64,000 nucleotides of DNA from Limanda limanda (lineage: Eukaryota; Chordata; Actinopteri; Pleuronectiformes; Pleuronectidae), in NCBI RefSeq assembly GCF_963576545.1, contig NC_083648.1:18523154-18587153 (forward strand), written 5' to 3'. The position numbers and the translations under genes were made by a program. The notes below the pieces were generated by a model that ran no database searches, was not told where the DNA came from, and worked only from the letters and a program-made list of their open reading frames with translations. Every line of letters starts with the position of its first letter. The stretch's first letter is position 1. Positions 49,163 through 62,300 of this stretch are shown here, one piece after another.

Positions 49163-50197
49163 TCATTCATAGTAAACACCATAGACAGTTGCCATTCCAA
49201 ACAGAGAGCTGTTCTTTACAGAGTAGGTGGCAAATGTGTCATTGGCTTTATCCCACAGACAGCGGCTGCTGATTTGCATGCTCTGCCCAGTGAGCTGGCC
49301 GATGTGGACCAGGATGACCACCTTATATCTTGGAATCTTGAGAGCCTTCACACGGGCTCGTGTCACCTGAGAGAGCCAAAGATAAGAATGAGGTTTGATA
49401 AAGCAGAACAATTCACAGGTATCCAAAAGGAGCCGCAGGAACAAGCTTTTTCATTTTGATTTACCTCACATATTTTTATGGTCATTTTTTGGGACCACTC
49501 CGCCTCATATTTCTCTTCTTGAAGGTTAGTGGTGAGTACGTCCTTCAGTATGCGTGTGACAACACCGACAGGGAAGCGTTTGTAAGGTCCTGTGGTGCAG
49601 AAAACAAACAACACAATGAGTTTGACTTCTGCTGTGATAGCTTAGGTTAGTGAAAATATGAAAAAAGTTAAGTGAACGAATGAAAAAAGCTTCAATAGAA
49701 TGAGCGCAAATCTCCAAGAACCAGTCACTATTGTATTTCTGTTTTTAGTTAGTGGTGGTGAGGCGCAGTGTTGAGGTGAACGTTATCTCACCCATCTGGT
49801 AGGTGTTCTCCATTTTTCCCACCGGACGAGTGTCTTCATGGTGTGCTACTTCACCGGTGGGTGATTCAATATCCACGACTCTGAAAGACAGGATCAGGGT
49901 GAATAAAGTGACAGAAGATTGAGGTGTTTACATCATCTGGTTGAGTGACTTACATAGAAGTGATAATAGAAAAAAAGGCTGTTTAAAACGTGCATGCTCG
50001 ATATCAGTCACAGACTAAGTGTATTTACTGAAGATGGAAGATATAAAATGGTACTTTCCAGTGTGATTTGCACAGTTTACTCACTCCTTAGTCTTGCCAG
50101 TGGTTTCCTTGCCTTTGACTCCATGACTTGCCTCTGTTGGAACCTTCGCCGTGTTCTTCTCTCGTTTTTGAGGTTTGCCTTTCTGCAGCTCAGACAT
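49163..50197 (-). CDS. dynlt5: Dynein light chain Tctex-type 5 (duplicate copy 2)
   Basis: Tandem paralogue of the gene at 46623-47663, same family and presumed role. Coding exons in gene order: 50085-50197, 49792-49880, 49465-49589, 49163-49366. Each has exactly the length of its counterpart, totalling 531 nt and 176 residues. The frame and all splice sites are intact. Differences cluster in the second exon, where copy 1 reads SIDELGHHDDARMVV and copy 2 ESPTGEVAHHEDTRPV, and in scattered Tctex positions (for example VKALKIPRYK instead of VKDLMIPRYK). The Tctex core (MENTYQMGPYKRFPVG, VHIGQLTGQSMQ, SSRCLWDKANDTFATY) is kept. The X-box and noncoding first exon of copy 1 have no visible counterpart, so expression may differ or be lost. 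Confidence 0.85.
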
Positions 50198-51540
50198 GAC
50201 AGCCTCCACTTCCTTACGCTGTTCTTCACAGGATAATAACCAGGCTCAAATCATGGACGGTAGCTCAGTTAATATTAAAACATACAGTAGTACACAGGAT
50301 GTAATCTGCACATCCCAATATTTCCCAATATGTATGTGCAAAGTCATTGAGGGTCATCTTAACAAGTTTTTTACACTGAGAACTTGAAATCCTATCTTAC
50401 TAACCATTTTCTACAACATGAATTTCCTGTATTTTCTTTTAATGTATGATGAATATTCCTTCCCCTTAAGGGGGACCTGCACAATACTCCTGAACTTGAG
50501 AGAACACAATCATAATGGAAAACAATATTGGACTTATGACACTGCCCTGAGTACCATTTTCCACCATGTACCTTCCTGATAAAGCTGTCCCAATTCTTAC
50601 CTGAAATAACGTATCAAATATAAAGTCTCTGATCCAATTATATGTCCAGCTACTATGTCTTCTTCCTCTTCTTCGTTAGCTGTTTTCCTTTGACATATCA
50701 AGGTGTCTTTGATATTACCGCCATCTAAGTATGTATTAATGCAAATAAAGCGACTTAAAGCGGTTAAAGTATTAATAGATTAAGGGATTGATGGATTAAA
50801 GGCAATGCCTTTAGCCTTGCCTTGTGGAAGACACACCTCCTTGACGTTGGTTGCCCTCGGCCACCATGCATGACACGATGCTACTTGGTGTCTATTGAGA
50901 TAACACTGTCAATATTAGATTGCAAGATACATCTCTAGGATGCTATGAATATATAATGTTAGATAATGTCTGTGATAACAACCCTTTTGGTATAAACTGC
51001 AAGGTATTTCAAACATATTTTCAAAATACAAATTGCATCAGGTTGTAAAAACAATCCCCTTCCATCCTATGCACAAAAAAACACATACACAGACAATTTC
51101 AGAGATTCTTATTGAGCGTATCCTTAACCAGATCTATATTAAACACATCACACAGTAGTGTATAAATATTTCTTGAGGACTTTTACTTTATAGAATTTCC
51201 TGTATAATAAATATGACATGTATAATGAGTCTTTGAACAAATGAGAGGGAGATACATGTCTCACATTTCCTCTTCTTTATTACCAAGTAAAACAGGTATT
51301 ACATTATATTGATTTTTCATATATTTATTTTCAAAATCTTTGGATGGGAAATTTACATGAAATGTTTGCATATTCTGTGTCTACCGCAGTGAAAGGAATA
51401 CAGCAAAAAAAGAGTTGTAGAAAAAAATAAACTTAGAGCAAATCCTCCAATACAGGAGGACATAAATAAGGCAAAAGAACAAAAGCGTTGTCAACAGAAA
51501 CACATGTTGAAACATTGCTCTAAACTAACTGCAAATAACA

Positions 51541-54070
51541 GGGTTGCTTCCTTTTTCCTGAACCAAATCAAATGTTACACTCAAGCCCAAACTGTGAGTC
51601 AACACATCGAAACATTCTGTAAAATGTGATGTTCAAACACAACATACCAACATGTGTGTGTGTGTGTCTGTGTGTGTATGCATGACGTGAAGCCATGAAT
51701 TGTTTTGATGAAGGAAATTTAAGGTGGGTTTTTTCTTTTTTGCAAGTCCAACACAGGAGAATGTCAAACACCTATATTTAGATGCATGGAATGGGAATAT
51801 CAATGGACACATGCCAAATGCATTGACAATGATCTCCTGAACAGAGAGTGGAGTTTCATGTGAAGGCAAAACGTCTCCTCTCACTGCACAATTACACAAT
51901 AACACGTACAAGGACCTTGTTGAAATGGAGGAACTGGTATTGCATTAATAAAGACTGGTGATGGACAAATGTAGATTTCATGCGGCACCATTTGGAGTTA
52001 TTCGTCCACAGTAACACTTCTTTGTACAAGAAACCCACACGTAGAAACAATAGATGCAGAAAAGTGGTGGTGGGGTTACACAGAACCTAATGCATTATGG
52101 GTGCTGACATCAATTAACCAAGAGACAACCACAGACACATCTATATGCCCAGAGAAATATTTGAAACATAGCTTTTTTTTGTTATGTACACTTTTTACAC
52201 TTAAGTTTTTTTAAATATTGCTATTAGAAAATAATGATAAAACATTTATTCAACATGGTGGAAAAGGAAGAAATGAAATCAGGGACACCAGTAGTGCTAC
52301 CTCCTCGATAGACATTTCTTTTCATTACTCTGAGGTGTCCCCACTGATCCTCGTCGAAAAACCTCTGTCAGAGATCACAGTCGAAAGGAACTGGCCAAGT
52401 TTTTAAGCAGCATTGAAGGTAAGTCCTACAATCGTCAGTCCAGGTCCCTCTGCATTTCTCCTGAAACTTAAAGCTCCTTTTCACCACTGTATGGCACTCA
52501 CACCCGGCTCTGTGTGTATCAAACATCTTAAGGCCCTTTCAAACATTAAATTCTGCAGCATTGACAGAATGATTTGCCCAAACTGTTCCAAGTAGCAGCT
52601 CACGTTACTCATCATATCAGTTTCTTTTTAAAAAATCTGACCGATCACTCACACAACCACAAAAAACACTACAGTTCTGTGATAGGGGACATTTTCAATG
52701 TATCTCAGCATTGCACTCGCCCACAGTGGAAACGCTCTCTTTCTTCAGCAGCTCAAACTGCTGATTTACTGCCACCATCAGCCCTGTTCATGGTAAAATG
52801 CCACCAATGAAAGTGTTTATATGTCATAGAGTATGACATATATGTACTTCAGTTCTGAGCAGGGAAAAATGTTTTCAGGCACATAAATTATATTTTGTAC
52901 AGAAATTGTCGACGAAAGAATAGAATTTGAGCAAAAAAGGTTAATGTGCTCCATAAATGAATTTGTTTGTTTGAACTCAACTGACGTTTTGTAACCTTTG
53001 AAATTGTTTGTTAATGAACTACGCAGCAACATTAGCATAATTTGGAGCCTGCTATTCACTCTGTATTTGATCTCCAGCTCCTGATTGAAATATCCACCAA
53101 TCTAATTTTAGCAGATGTTCCACTATGTTCACCAGCTAACGTTGTCTTTCGAATTTAAAGTTGAATTTAAAAGCTTGAAATTAAATATGTGAAAAGCGTC
53201 AAACAGTTATTATTGATTTTGTAGCAAGCAGGAGCTTTATGGAGCACAGATGCTTAATTCAAATGATTCTTTTTTTGATGACAATTTATTTACAAATATA
53301 ATTTATGTACTTGCAAACAATGTTTTTTCAGTGCTCAAAATGTCCACATATAATTCCCTCTCAAAAGGGAACACGTGCTGCAGGGCATTCTGAACTGTGA
53401 CGCGACCAATCACCTCTAACTGCAAGACTGCTGGATGGGCGGTGACATTCCAGATGCTCATCTCGACAGAAACAAAATCTCTGTTTGGACGACTAAAGAT
53501 TTTTCACACATGGTGAAAAAAAAATCAGATTGGGGTGGCAGTGTAAATCAGATATTACGATGTAACCTATAACTTATTGTAATATAACTGCAAAGTAATC
53601 TTATACTACTTTTTTTTTTTTTACATTTCCATTCTTTTCCACCTTGTTTAAGATTGTTTTTATATTATATAATCTATTCACATTATCTGTTACAGTGCAT
53701 TTTGCAATGACAACCAGTTAGACAAAAGGAATTGAAATGAATAAGGCTGGATCACTGCATGAATCCACAATTATGTCAACAATAACAAATCATGTTTTCT
53801 CTGTACTGAACTCTGTGACACCCTTGAAGATTTCCACGTACACAGAACTAAGGATTTGTGTTTACTTGCATAAACTCAGCAGCAGTTGGTCTACTGAATG
53901 TGATGTCATAAGGTCAAATATCATGTACCTGTGTTGTAGTCTGTTTAATCTCAACCATTCATTCCAATGGTTGCTAAAGATAAAGTGAAACACACTAAAC
54001 ATGAGATGGGTCCATTGTCGTCACAGTCAAAAGCCATTGATTCTCTTGGATCCCTTCACAAACAGGTCCA
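51541..54070 (-). other. sgip1 3'UTR / intergenic region
   Basis: AT-rich sequence between the duplication and the sgip1 stop codon. Human SGIP1 has a long 3'UTR, so much of it may be transcribed from the minus strand, with TTTATT (AATAAA on the minus strand) near 53286. A TGTG-rich tract is at 51653-51679. No other gene is recognised. Confidence 0.5.
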
Positions 54071-56283
54071 CTAATTATCCGCCAAATATTTCCCTGTGGA
54101 GCGAAATGAAAAAAGTCAGAAATCTAAGTCATTAACATAACAATTAAGGTAACACACACATTTCTGATTCTCAGACTGACCTGCAGCAAATCTCTTCTTG
54201 ACCAGTGATAGCCGATAACCGGTGCCAACCAGCTGGATGTCGCAGCCTGACAGAGTGCTGCCCTCACTGGTAAACTGCACCGCCAGCTGGGACGGTTTAC
54301 AGTGACCCTCTCTCATCTGGAACCGGCCCAGGAGAGCCCCTACTCCTGCAGGAAAAAGAGCTGAGATGAGAGTGCTACTTTGTGATTATCTACCTATTCG
54401 AGTTGTGACGCACCAGCAGAATCACGCTGGTGCACATGACTGACCCACGCCTCCAAATTAAATGATTACATCTTCTCACTTTAGTAGCAATGAGTCATAG
54501 GGAACTTGATGCATTCTTTGTTGTATTTTCTCCTCCCCTGACCACGAAACCCATTTCCACACAGACTTGGACTCGAACAAACACATTCTAAAGCAGATCT
54601 TATCATTACAATTTAATGTAAAAAAAATTATTTTTCTACACAACCATCTAGCAACCCCCTCCAAACAAATTAGCTCACACCCCCAAATATATGTAATAAG
54701 TCAATTGTGTAGAATAAAAGCATACACTTTAATATATTCATTAATCCATGAAATCATGAATGGAGGGTGTTTTAAATTAGGCCGCTAGTCGAGATGAGCG
54801 ACAAGTGGTGAGTCAGGATCTTGACCGACTGAGGGGAGAAGACTGTCACTAACTAATAAACCTCCAGCAAAACAAAAAGCTTCAGACTGCAATTGATATT
54901 TTAGCGTTCGTACTGAGCATTAGCAGCTAAATCACTGATAACAAGTTGGATAGTGTGTGGGAGCTTTTTTTCCAGCTTTTGTATTCAGTGACATATACAA
55001 ACACCCACCTCCATTGTCAGATCTATGAGAGAGGCTGGGAATCTTCCACTGTATCGTCTGCTGCTCTGGATTCCTATAGGAGGAAAGAGGTGTTCACTTA
55101 CAGAAGACAAGTTGCCTGATTTTCATTTACACAAAGAGAAATTGGGTCCAATTTCCTGCTAAAAGAGAAAAACAATATAGTGTTTAAACCAGACCTAAGT
55201 CTATTGCACAGTAATAAGGATGCAATATACACAATATAACAACAAAAACTACACTGCAGGAAATTAAGGAGGTCTAAGCAGCATATTTATCTATTTTCCT
55301 TGTTTAATTAAAATCACAAATATAAGCGACCCTCACCAGATGGCAGGTGGGATCATGGCCTGGAGTTTGGCTGTGCCTCCATCCACAGGTACCAGAAAGT
55401 GAAGGTTGTGTAGTGGCACAGGAGCAGCCAAGGCCTCATTGTTGTATTTGTAGTCTATTCTAAGGTCTGTGTTGGTGCCGTCGCCTCGCCAACTCAATGC
55501 TAAATTCAGAGGAGTGGACTGGATCCCATCTGCTGACACCTGAGACACACAGAAACACAGGACAGCGAGATAGATGGATGGATGGCAAGGGAGTTTACAG
55601 AGGTGGATTCAAGGTGCTGGATGGATAAATACAAAAGATAGAACCAGTAGATAGACAGATACCTGATATTTGATCATATCCACGTTGTAGTAAGTGGCCT
55701 GAGGCTTCTGTTCAGCCACTTTTTTCAGATGGCTCATCAAGTTTGGCATATTTACCCAGAACTCCTTGGTGTCGACAGTCTCTGTCGTGGTATCACTACA
55801 GGATGAGAAGAACGTGTTTGATTCAGACAATCACTAGTTAGATACTGGCTGCATATTATGCATTATTCATTATAAAATAAAGGCCAGTTATTCTATTTTT
55901 CCAGTTCTTTAACAACGAAAAAGTAGTTTTCTGTGTGGTTGAATACGGCTTTGCAATATATGTTCCTACCAGCAGAGCAGCTGTGGATTGGGGAGGACCT
56001 GCTCCAGTCTGTTGTAGCTGCTGATGCTAAAGGTGAGGATGGGCTGAGTAGGGTGGCTTGAAAAATGCCGGGTGATGCCCGCAGGGAAAGAGAGCACCAT
56101 CTCCCCTGTGATCTTCACAACACATCTGGACCAGTGGGAGAGATAAGGCTGAACTCAGACATTGCACTGAACAATAATACACAAGGGATCAAAAGGTGGA
56201 GAACAAACTGTACAGGGTAGAGATGTTTCCCCTTTGTTGTTCTGTGAAAGTTTCTCCTCTGTTTCTTCTAAACTTTTTGAAAT

Positions 56284-56319
<36 letters not shown>

Positions 56320-59300
56320 GAAACAAATGCAAGACCTTTCTACCTATGACAACATTATAAACTGTATAAATTGGCTCGTGCATCGGTTTTGAGGAATTTA
56401 AGACCCTTCTAACACATTACTGTATATGCCACTATATATTATGTATATAGTGTGTATAACTTTTCTACACCATCGGGAAAGGGGAGCTGTTTCATTCAAC
56501 ACACACTCCCTTCTCTCTCTTAGAAGTACCCAATGTCAGGTTATAAATAAAGGACCAACTAACAGTACATTGTAGTGTCTTGTATATTGTTCCACCTTCT
56601 GGCCTCCTTGATGCATCAAGTCTACATTAAACTCTTCTGCATAAGACATCAGCTGCTGCCTGAGTTCTCCTTTCACCAGCTTCCAGAAAACTTTCAAAAC
56701 AATCGGTAATGTCACACTGCACAATAAAAGAAAACCAGGCTTACTTGCTGGGATCAGCGCCTTTAAAGTAGGCATTGATGGTTTCTGTGAAGGCAGCAGC
56801 CACTGGCAGCGTGTCCTGGGGTCCCATGGTGAGTGGACTGGGTCCTCTGGAGCATCCTGAAGAAAACACACAAATGGTTCTTTTAAAATGAAATCAAAAC
56901 ATAAACCACATATCTTCCTTTGGCTTGTTCCATATTTGCACAAACGTTTAGCCATGGGTCACACACAGACAATAGGGGAGTATAAACAATCAAGCACACA
57001 GTTAAAAGCAGAACTAAACCCTCCATATTGAATCTGGATTCTATGTGAGTGAGCAAGACACGGGGGGTGGGAAGCAATATTTGGGCTCAGTGAACATGAG
57101 CAAGGTAGAAATACGGCAAGTGATTTCAGTACATGCACTGATGGGACTACCGGAGCATTGTGGCTCAACTCACCTTCAAAAGCTAAATAAAACCTGCCAT
57201 GGTCAAACCATACCAGAGGCTGTGAGGCCTCTGAGAGAGAAGAGACATGAGGAGGAGAGAATCATGGAGAGGGACAAGACCGTGAGGCAAGGACACAATG
57301 ATGAGCGACTGACAACATGGACTCACACAAAGGAGACGTGACACTGAGGAAAAACGATACCTGTGGTGGACATGTTAAGGTCCCTCCCTAAGGTCGGAGT
57401 GGACGCTGCACTCTGTGAGGTAATGGAGGAGATGGAGGAAGAGCTCTCTGACCGGGCCAGGGGTGCGAAAGGAGGGGGGCTGCCCGAAACCGGCGGACTG
57501 AAGGGTCGAGTCTGGAGACGGAAAGACACACTGAGAATCTGCTGTCTCAAGGAAGACTCATACAGAATGGATTAACCTGTTTCATTTCAAGATCACAATG
57601 AGATGTCGGGTCAGAGGACAAAACAGCAAGAGGAGACAGAGACAGAGGAATGAAAGGACACTTCATTTGTACCAGGTCTGTGATTGGTTTCCCAGGGGGC
57701 AGCTTGGGTCGTGAGGACGGTCGGGGGGGAGGAGGCGGAGGAACTGGGCTGCCTCGGGACTGAGGCGTGGCAGGACGAGCTGGAGACGAGGGGCCTGTGG
57801 CACACACCAGAGTCTGTGGTTAGCACTGGCTTCAGATCACAATGATAGGGTTTTATTTAACATGAGCTCCAACGGCTCAGCTCATGTCATTTTCACTTTG
57901 TTTGTCTGGTCGACTGTTGATTATATTTCCCCCTCCACAGTGCTTTTTTAAAGGTTTGCTAATCACCACTAACACCTATCAAGAGCAGGCTGAGCTGTCA
58001 GGTTTTGTTATGGTTGTGAGTCTGATTCATACAAAAGTCTGTGGTGAGATGAGCCCAATTGATGAATACAACAACATTATCATTCTCACATACTTGACAT
58101 TGTAACATTTAGATTAGATGGTCACAGAAAATTACTAAGCTCTGGTATGTAATCAGCAATGTTTTTGTTTTGTTCAAAAGCTACTTTGTCAGTATTCCCC
58201 CCTGGAACATGTCAAAATAAAAATTGTATCCTGTGTAAAAGATCAATTAAATTGGATTCTAGTACATGAAAAAGAAATCTGAAATTAGACCAAGGAGATA
58301 TAATATTTGTAATACTGAGGCTGTTGTGTTATTATCAAACCACCAGATGCCAGTAAAACTGTTTTCATGTCCTGCGGAGGATCTCCGAAGAATTGGGTTC
58401 AGACTTTCTCCGCAGTTTTTCTTTCCCACATGCCCAACGCAGTTCTCTGCTCAGACACGTGTTCACAACAGCAACACATTCTCTGCATGATTCCACTACA
58501 AACTCTCATGACATCATCATCATCGGTGTCATCATATGTCACTGCTTTTTCTCTCTGATATATAAATATATTTTTAAAATTTTTCTGTGTCTGTCGCATG
58601 TTCGAAGAGTCATTAACTCCCCACTCGCTCACAGTGAATTCACCGGGGATCCCCTCCTGTGTTCTCACATTGACGTCTGCTGACTTTCTGCCGACTTTAT
58701 ACCAGATGTCCAGGCGGAGAAAGTCCTCAGACATTTGCACTAACACATACACCTGCTCCGGAGAAAATGTAATTTTGCAATGTAATAAATCACTTAGCAT
58801 GGTTACATTAACAATCAACTCTTACTTCGAAAGGGGTGTTTGTTTTACTGGTGATCTCTACATTTTTATCAAACTATAATTTAATTAAGTGTAATGTCAC
58901 TTAGGACATTTTCAAAAAATCTTAATTTCTAAAAGTCTGCACCAACTAATGATATTGTGTAACTATCCAGAATCAAACCAAGGTGGCTGCCTATATAATA
59001 TTATGATTTAATTTAGACTCTTTCTTATCAGTGTTGCTGAGAAACTAAAAGCAAGGATAAAAAGTCACTGATGCTTATTACATGATGAAGTTCTGTAGTT
59101 CGATCAGATCACATTTAAACTACAGAAAAAAACGTAAATAGATCACAAAGATGAAATACATCTCGGGCAGCTCTATGTGATTGTTTGGTTTCACCGATGG
59201 AAGCAGCACTCTCATCTTTACCGACAGTACTTACCGCTGCCTGAGTACGGCCCGGGGGAAGACATGATAGACCTGTAGGTGGTTGGAGGGAGAGGAGGCG

Positions 59301-62300
59301 GCGTTCCCCTGAAGCTCGGCGTCAGCTCTCTGGGCGAGCCCACAAAGTCTGGGATATCATCTCTCAGGTAACCCCCCTCTGGGGTTCTTTTCCCTCCAGC
59401 GCCCCCCAGCACCAGGGGAGAAGTGACTCCTATTCGAGGAGACCTCCGCTCGGCTGGCAGAGGGGGCACAGGGCTCATGGGAGCAGGGGAGGAGGAGTAC
59501 GATGCAAACAGCAGCACCTCTTCATCGAGCAGCTCCTCATCCAGGCAGACGGGGGGCGATGTAGAGGGAGAGAAGTCCGGTGGCAGGGGAGGCGCCGGCT
59601 CATCCGGAGGAGGAGGTCCGAGCACAATGGAGGGGGGCGATTCCGGTGGCGTGAAAGGAGGAGGAGACCCGGGAGAAAAAGGTGGGGGTGAAGGCGGAGG
59701 CTCGTCTGGCGGCGGTCCGGGGGAGAGGCAGGGCGTGGAGGCGGTGGACGAGGGCGTGTCTGGGGCAGGAGAGTCCGGCGGTGGAGGGGGAGCGGGTTCA
59801 TCGGGTGGCGGGGGTCTGTCATCAGTGAAGGTGACCCACCTGGGTGACATGGCTTCCTCACTGGATTGAGGGCTGTCGACAGGGCCGAACACGTCGTCGA
59901 TGTCCGGGCCCGGGGAGTCTCGGTAGGAGGCCGGGGACAGGACGTTCAGGTAGATGGGGGCAGAACTGCGAGTTGCCCTCCCATTGGTTAGATCAGCTGC
60001 AGGTAGAGTGAAGGAGCGTTAGATCTACACTCATCGGATTTAACTGTCTGGCTGATAGGCAAGTAAACTCACCAGCTGATTCTGACTGATACCCATAATG
60101 ACTTCTTGATGGAATGTTTTTTGGAGGAAGAGGAGGAGGAGCTGCAACAAGGATGACAGGTCATTTATAGATTATAGATGAAATAATTTTTAACTATGTA
60201 TAGATATAACTCCTTGTACTATTACACTAACCTCCTGTTGGGAAACTTATGCCCAGTGGAGAGTCTGAGCGTGATCTTGATTCTACCCACATGTCAGCAG
60301 GAACCACTGTGATGACAAAAAAAACAATCAGCATCCCCTCAGTAGCTGTATTTGTTGTTGAGTGATTTACTATTGACAAGGGACGGACCATCATATCTGG
60401 CATATTTGGTCTCTGAAGGCAGCCCGAAGAAGGAGGGAACGTTCTGGGATAGCCTGTCACTGCAGAAGGAGAAACACAAGGAGACTATAAATAAGTAGCT
60501 CTGTTTGTTTATCTTAAGAGGAAAGTTTTGTTTAGATTTTTTACTTCAGTGTATTGGTAAATTTAGGTAAAAAAAACAATATTTCTCTACACACCAAGTC
60601 TTCCATTACCCTATTAAAACCAATGCACCTTTTAAGTGAGAATTAAACTGTAAGTTCTTTATCGTATCTTTTAGAATCATATCGTTTTGATTGTTTGACA
60701 ACCTCATCATGATTGTCAGTTTTTCCTGAACGGGAATATTACTATCAACTTCCTGTTTGGTTTTGGTTTGGTGAGTGGTGCACTTATCACAGACCTTGTT
60801 ATCTCAGGCGCAGGACTTGGAGTCGGGGTGGAGCGTCTCGGTCTGGCAATCTCCTCACCTAAGAGAAAGAAAAATGAAAAACTCAGCTGTTGGTCTGTTA
60901 TTCCTTTATTTGACCAAATATGCAGTATAAAACTAAGGGGGGTGAGGGGGGGACAGTGTTTAAACTGCTGTACTTACAGGACAAATTTCTTTTTATCAGC
61001 CCCTGAAAAGCACAATCCAAAACAAAGGGCGACGTAAGCATACAGATAATGAAGAGTCAAAATATGTGTATTGTAATACTCTATATATTATAGATATTTT
61101 ATTCTTCTACTCTGCAATGTACTGCTTTTTAAGTGAGAAAACAATGAGAAACAGTGTAAGATACAGTCCTCACAGATATTTTAACTACTACTTGCATAGA
61201 AAAATACATAAAACCAACACTACATTGTCTAAGCTGAGTTTTTAGTGTACGCTTTTTCAATTCTGCACAGTTCAGAACAGGTCAAGCAGCAGTTATCAGA
61301 AAAGCTGCGTTTCGGGCTGCTTGCCTCCAAACAGCCAGCAGATGGAGCGATGAACTCACCGGGCTGCGTCTCTGAGACCAGCAAAAGGGAAGAGAGAACA
61401 GACCTGGGTCAGAGAGTGAGTGACAAATCAGTCAAGTGGACACCAACTTAAACTACACACAACGCACGTCTTTACTTTCACCGCAAAGCCTGAGTAACAC
61501 CCTGGAGATCATGAGGACAACGGTCGGCGTTGTCCTATGAGACCAAAACGCATGTGGCCGCACACTGGCAGTAGCAGGCCGCTCAGCATGTGAGCTCCAC
61601 TTAGAGCCAATCAATAGGGTTGGAGCTAATGTGTGTGTTTGTGTTGTGATAACTCTGCATTATGTTATACACACGCTTTGCCAGACAGGTTCAAGTAAAG
61701 CTTTTGCGAGACAGAAAAAAAAAAAGAATCAACAAAAAAGATGTGATTTTGAATTCAGGTCCTAAAACAAAGGGCACAAACACTGAGGGTGAGGGCATGC
61801 GGAAAAAGAGGGGAAGCCATTTGTAAGTGAATAATCACGAGGTGGGGGGGGGCACACTTTATCGAGCATCTCTGTTAAGTGAGCTCATGCCATGCACTCT
61901 CTCTCTCGGGGGTGAAACAACGATGAAAATGTGTGACATGCTTACCGGACTTCTCTTCTACGAGACCACGGGCAGAACCGGCAGAAAAAAGACAAACACG
62001 GACAGAAAGTTAAAGATATACCAGACATTCTGTACACAAAGATGACTACACCCCTTAAAGACAAGCCAAAGTGGTACGATCGCCCCCTGGTAGCTGCTAG
62101 CAGTAAAGGTCACAAATTCCACCTCCTCCACGTTAATGTAAGGGACATGGACTAAACTAAAGTCAAAGCACATGTCAAATTACTGTTTTTCATTTTAGAT
62201 GGTTCTTATTACACTGATGTTCCAGTGCTCATTTTTCTCATAAGTTTGGTTTTAATTAGTTATTTGACATCATGATTGACCGCTGAGACTGAAACGCAGT

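Larger units (their letters stand above)
48924..51540. repeat. Tandem duplication unit 2
   Basis: Second copy of the insl5-dynlt5 cassette. It contains an insl5 remnant, an intact dynlt5 copy and the non-coding block at 51118-51540. It is about 350 bp shorter than unit 1, mainly because insl5 is internally deleted. The 50300-51117 part differs strongly from its counterpart upstream of dynlt5 copy 1. Confidence 0.85.

Noticed and set aside
58399..58818. 139-codon minus-strand frame in an sgip1 intron
   Set aside because: No recognisable domain, no splice-compatible boundaries with sgip1, and composition like the surrounding intron.
59423..59869. Glycine-rich 148-codon frame on the plus strand
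   Set aside because: Antisense shadow of the proline-rich sgip1 exon; no start context or splice support.
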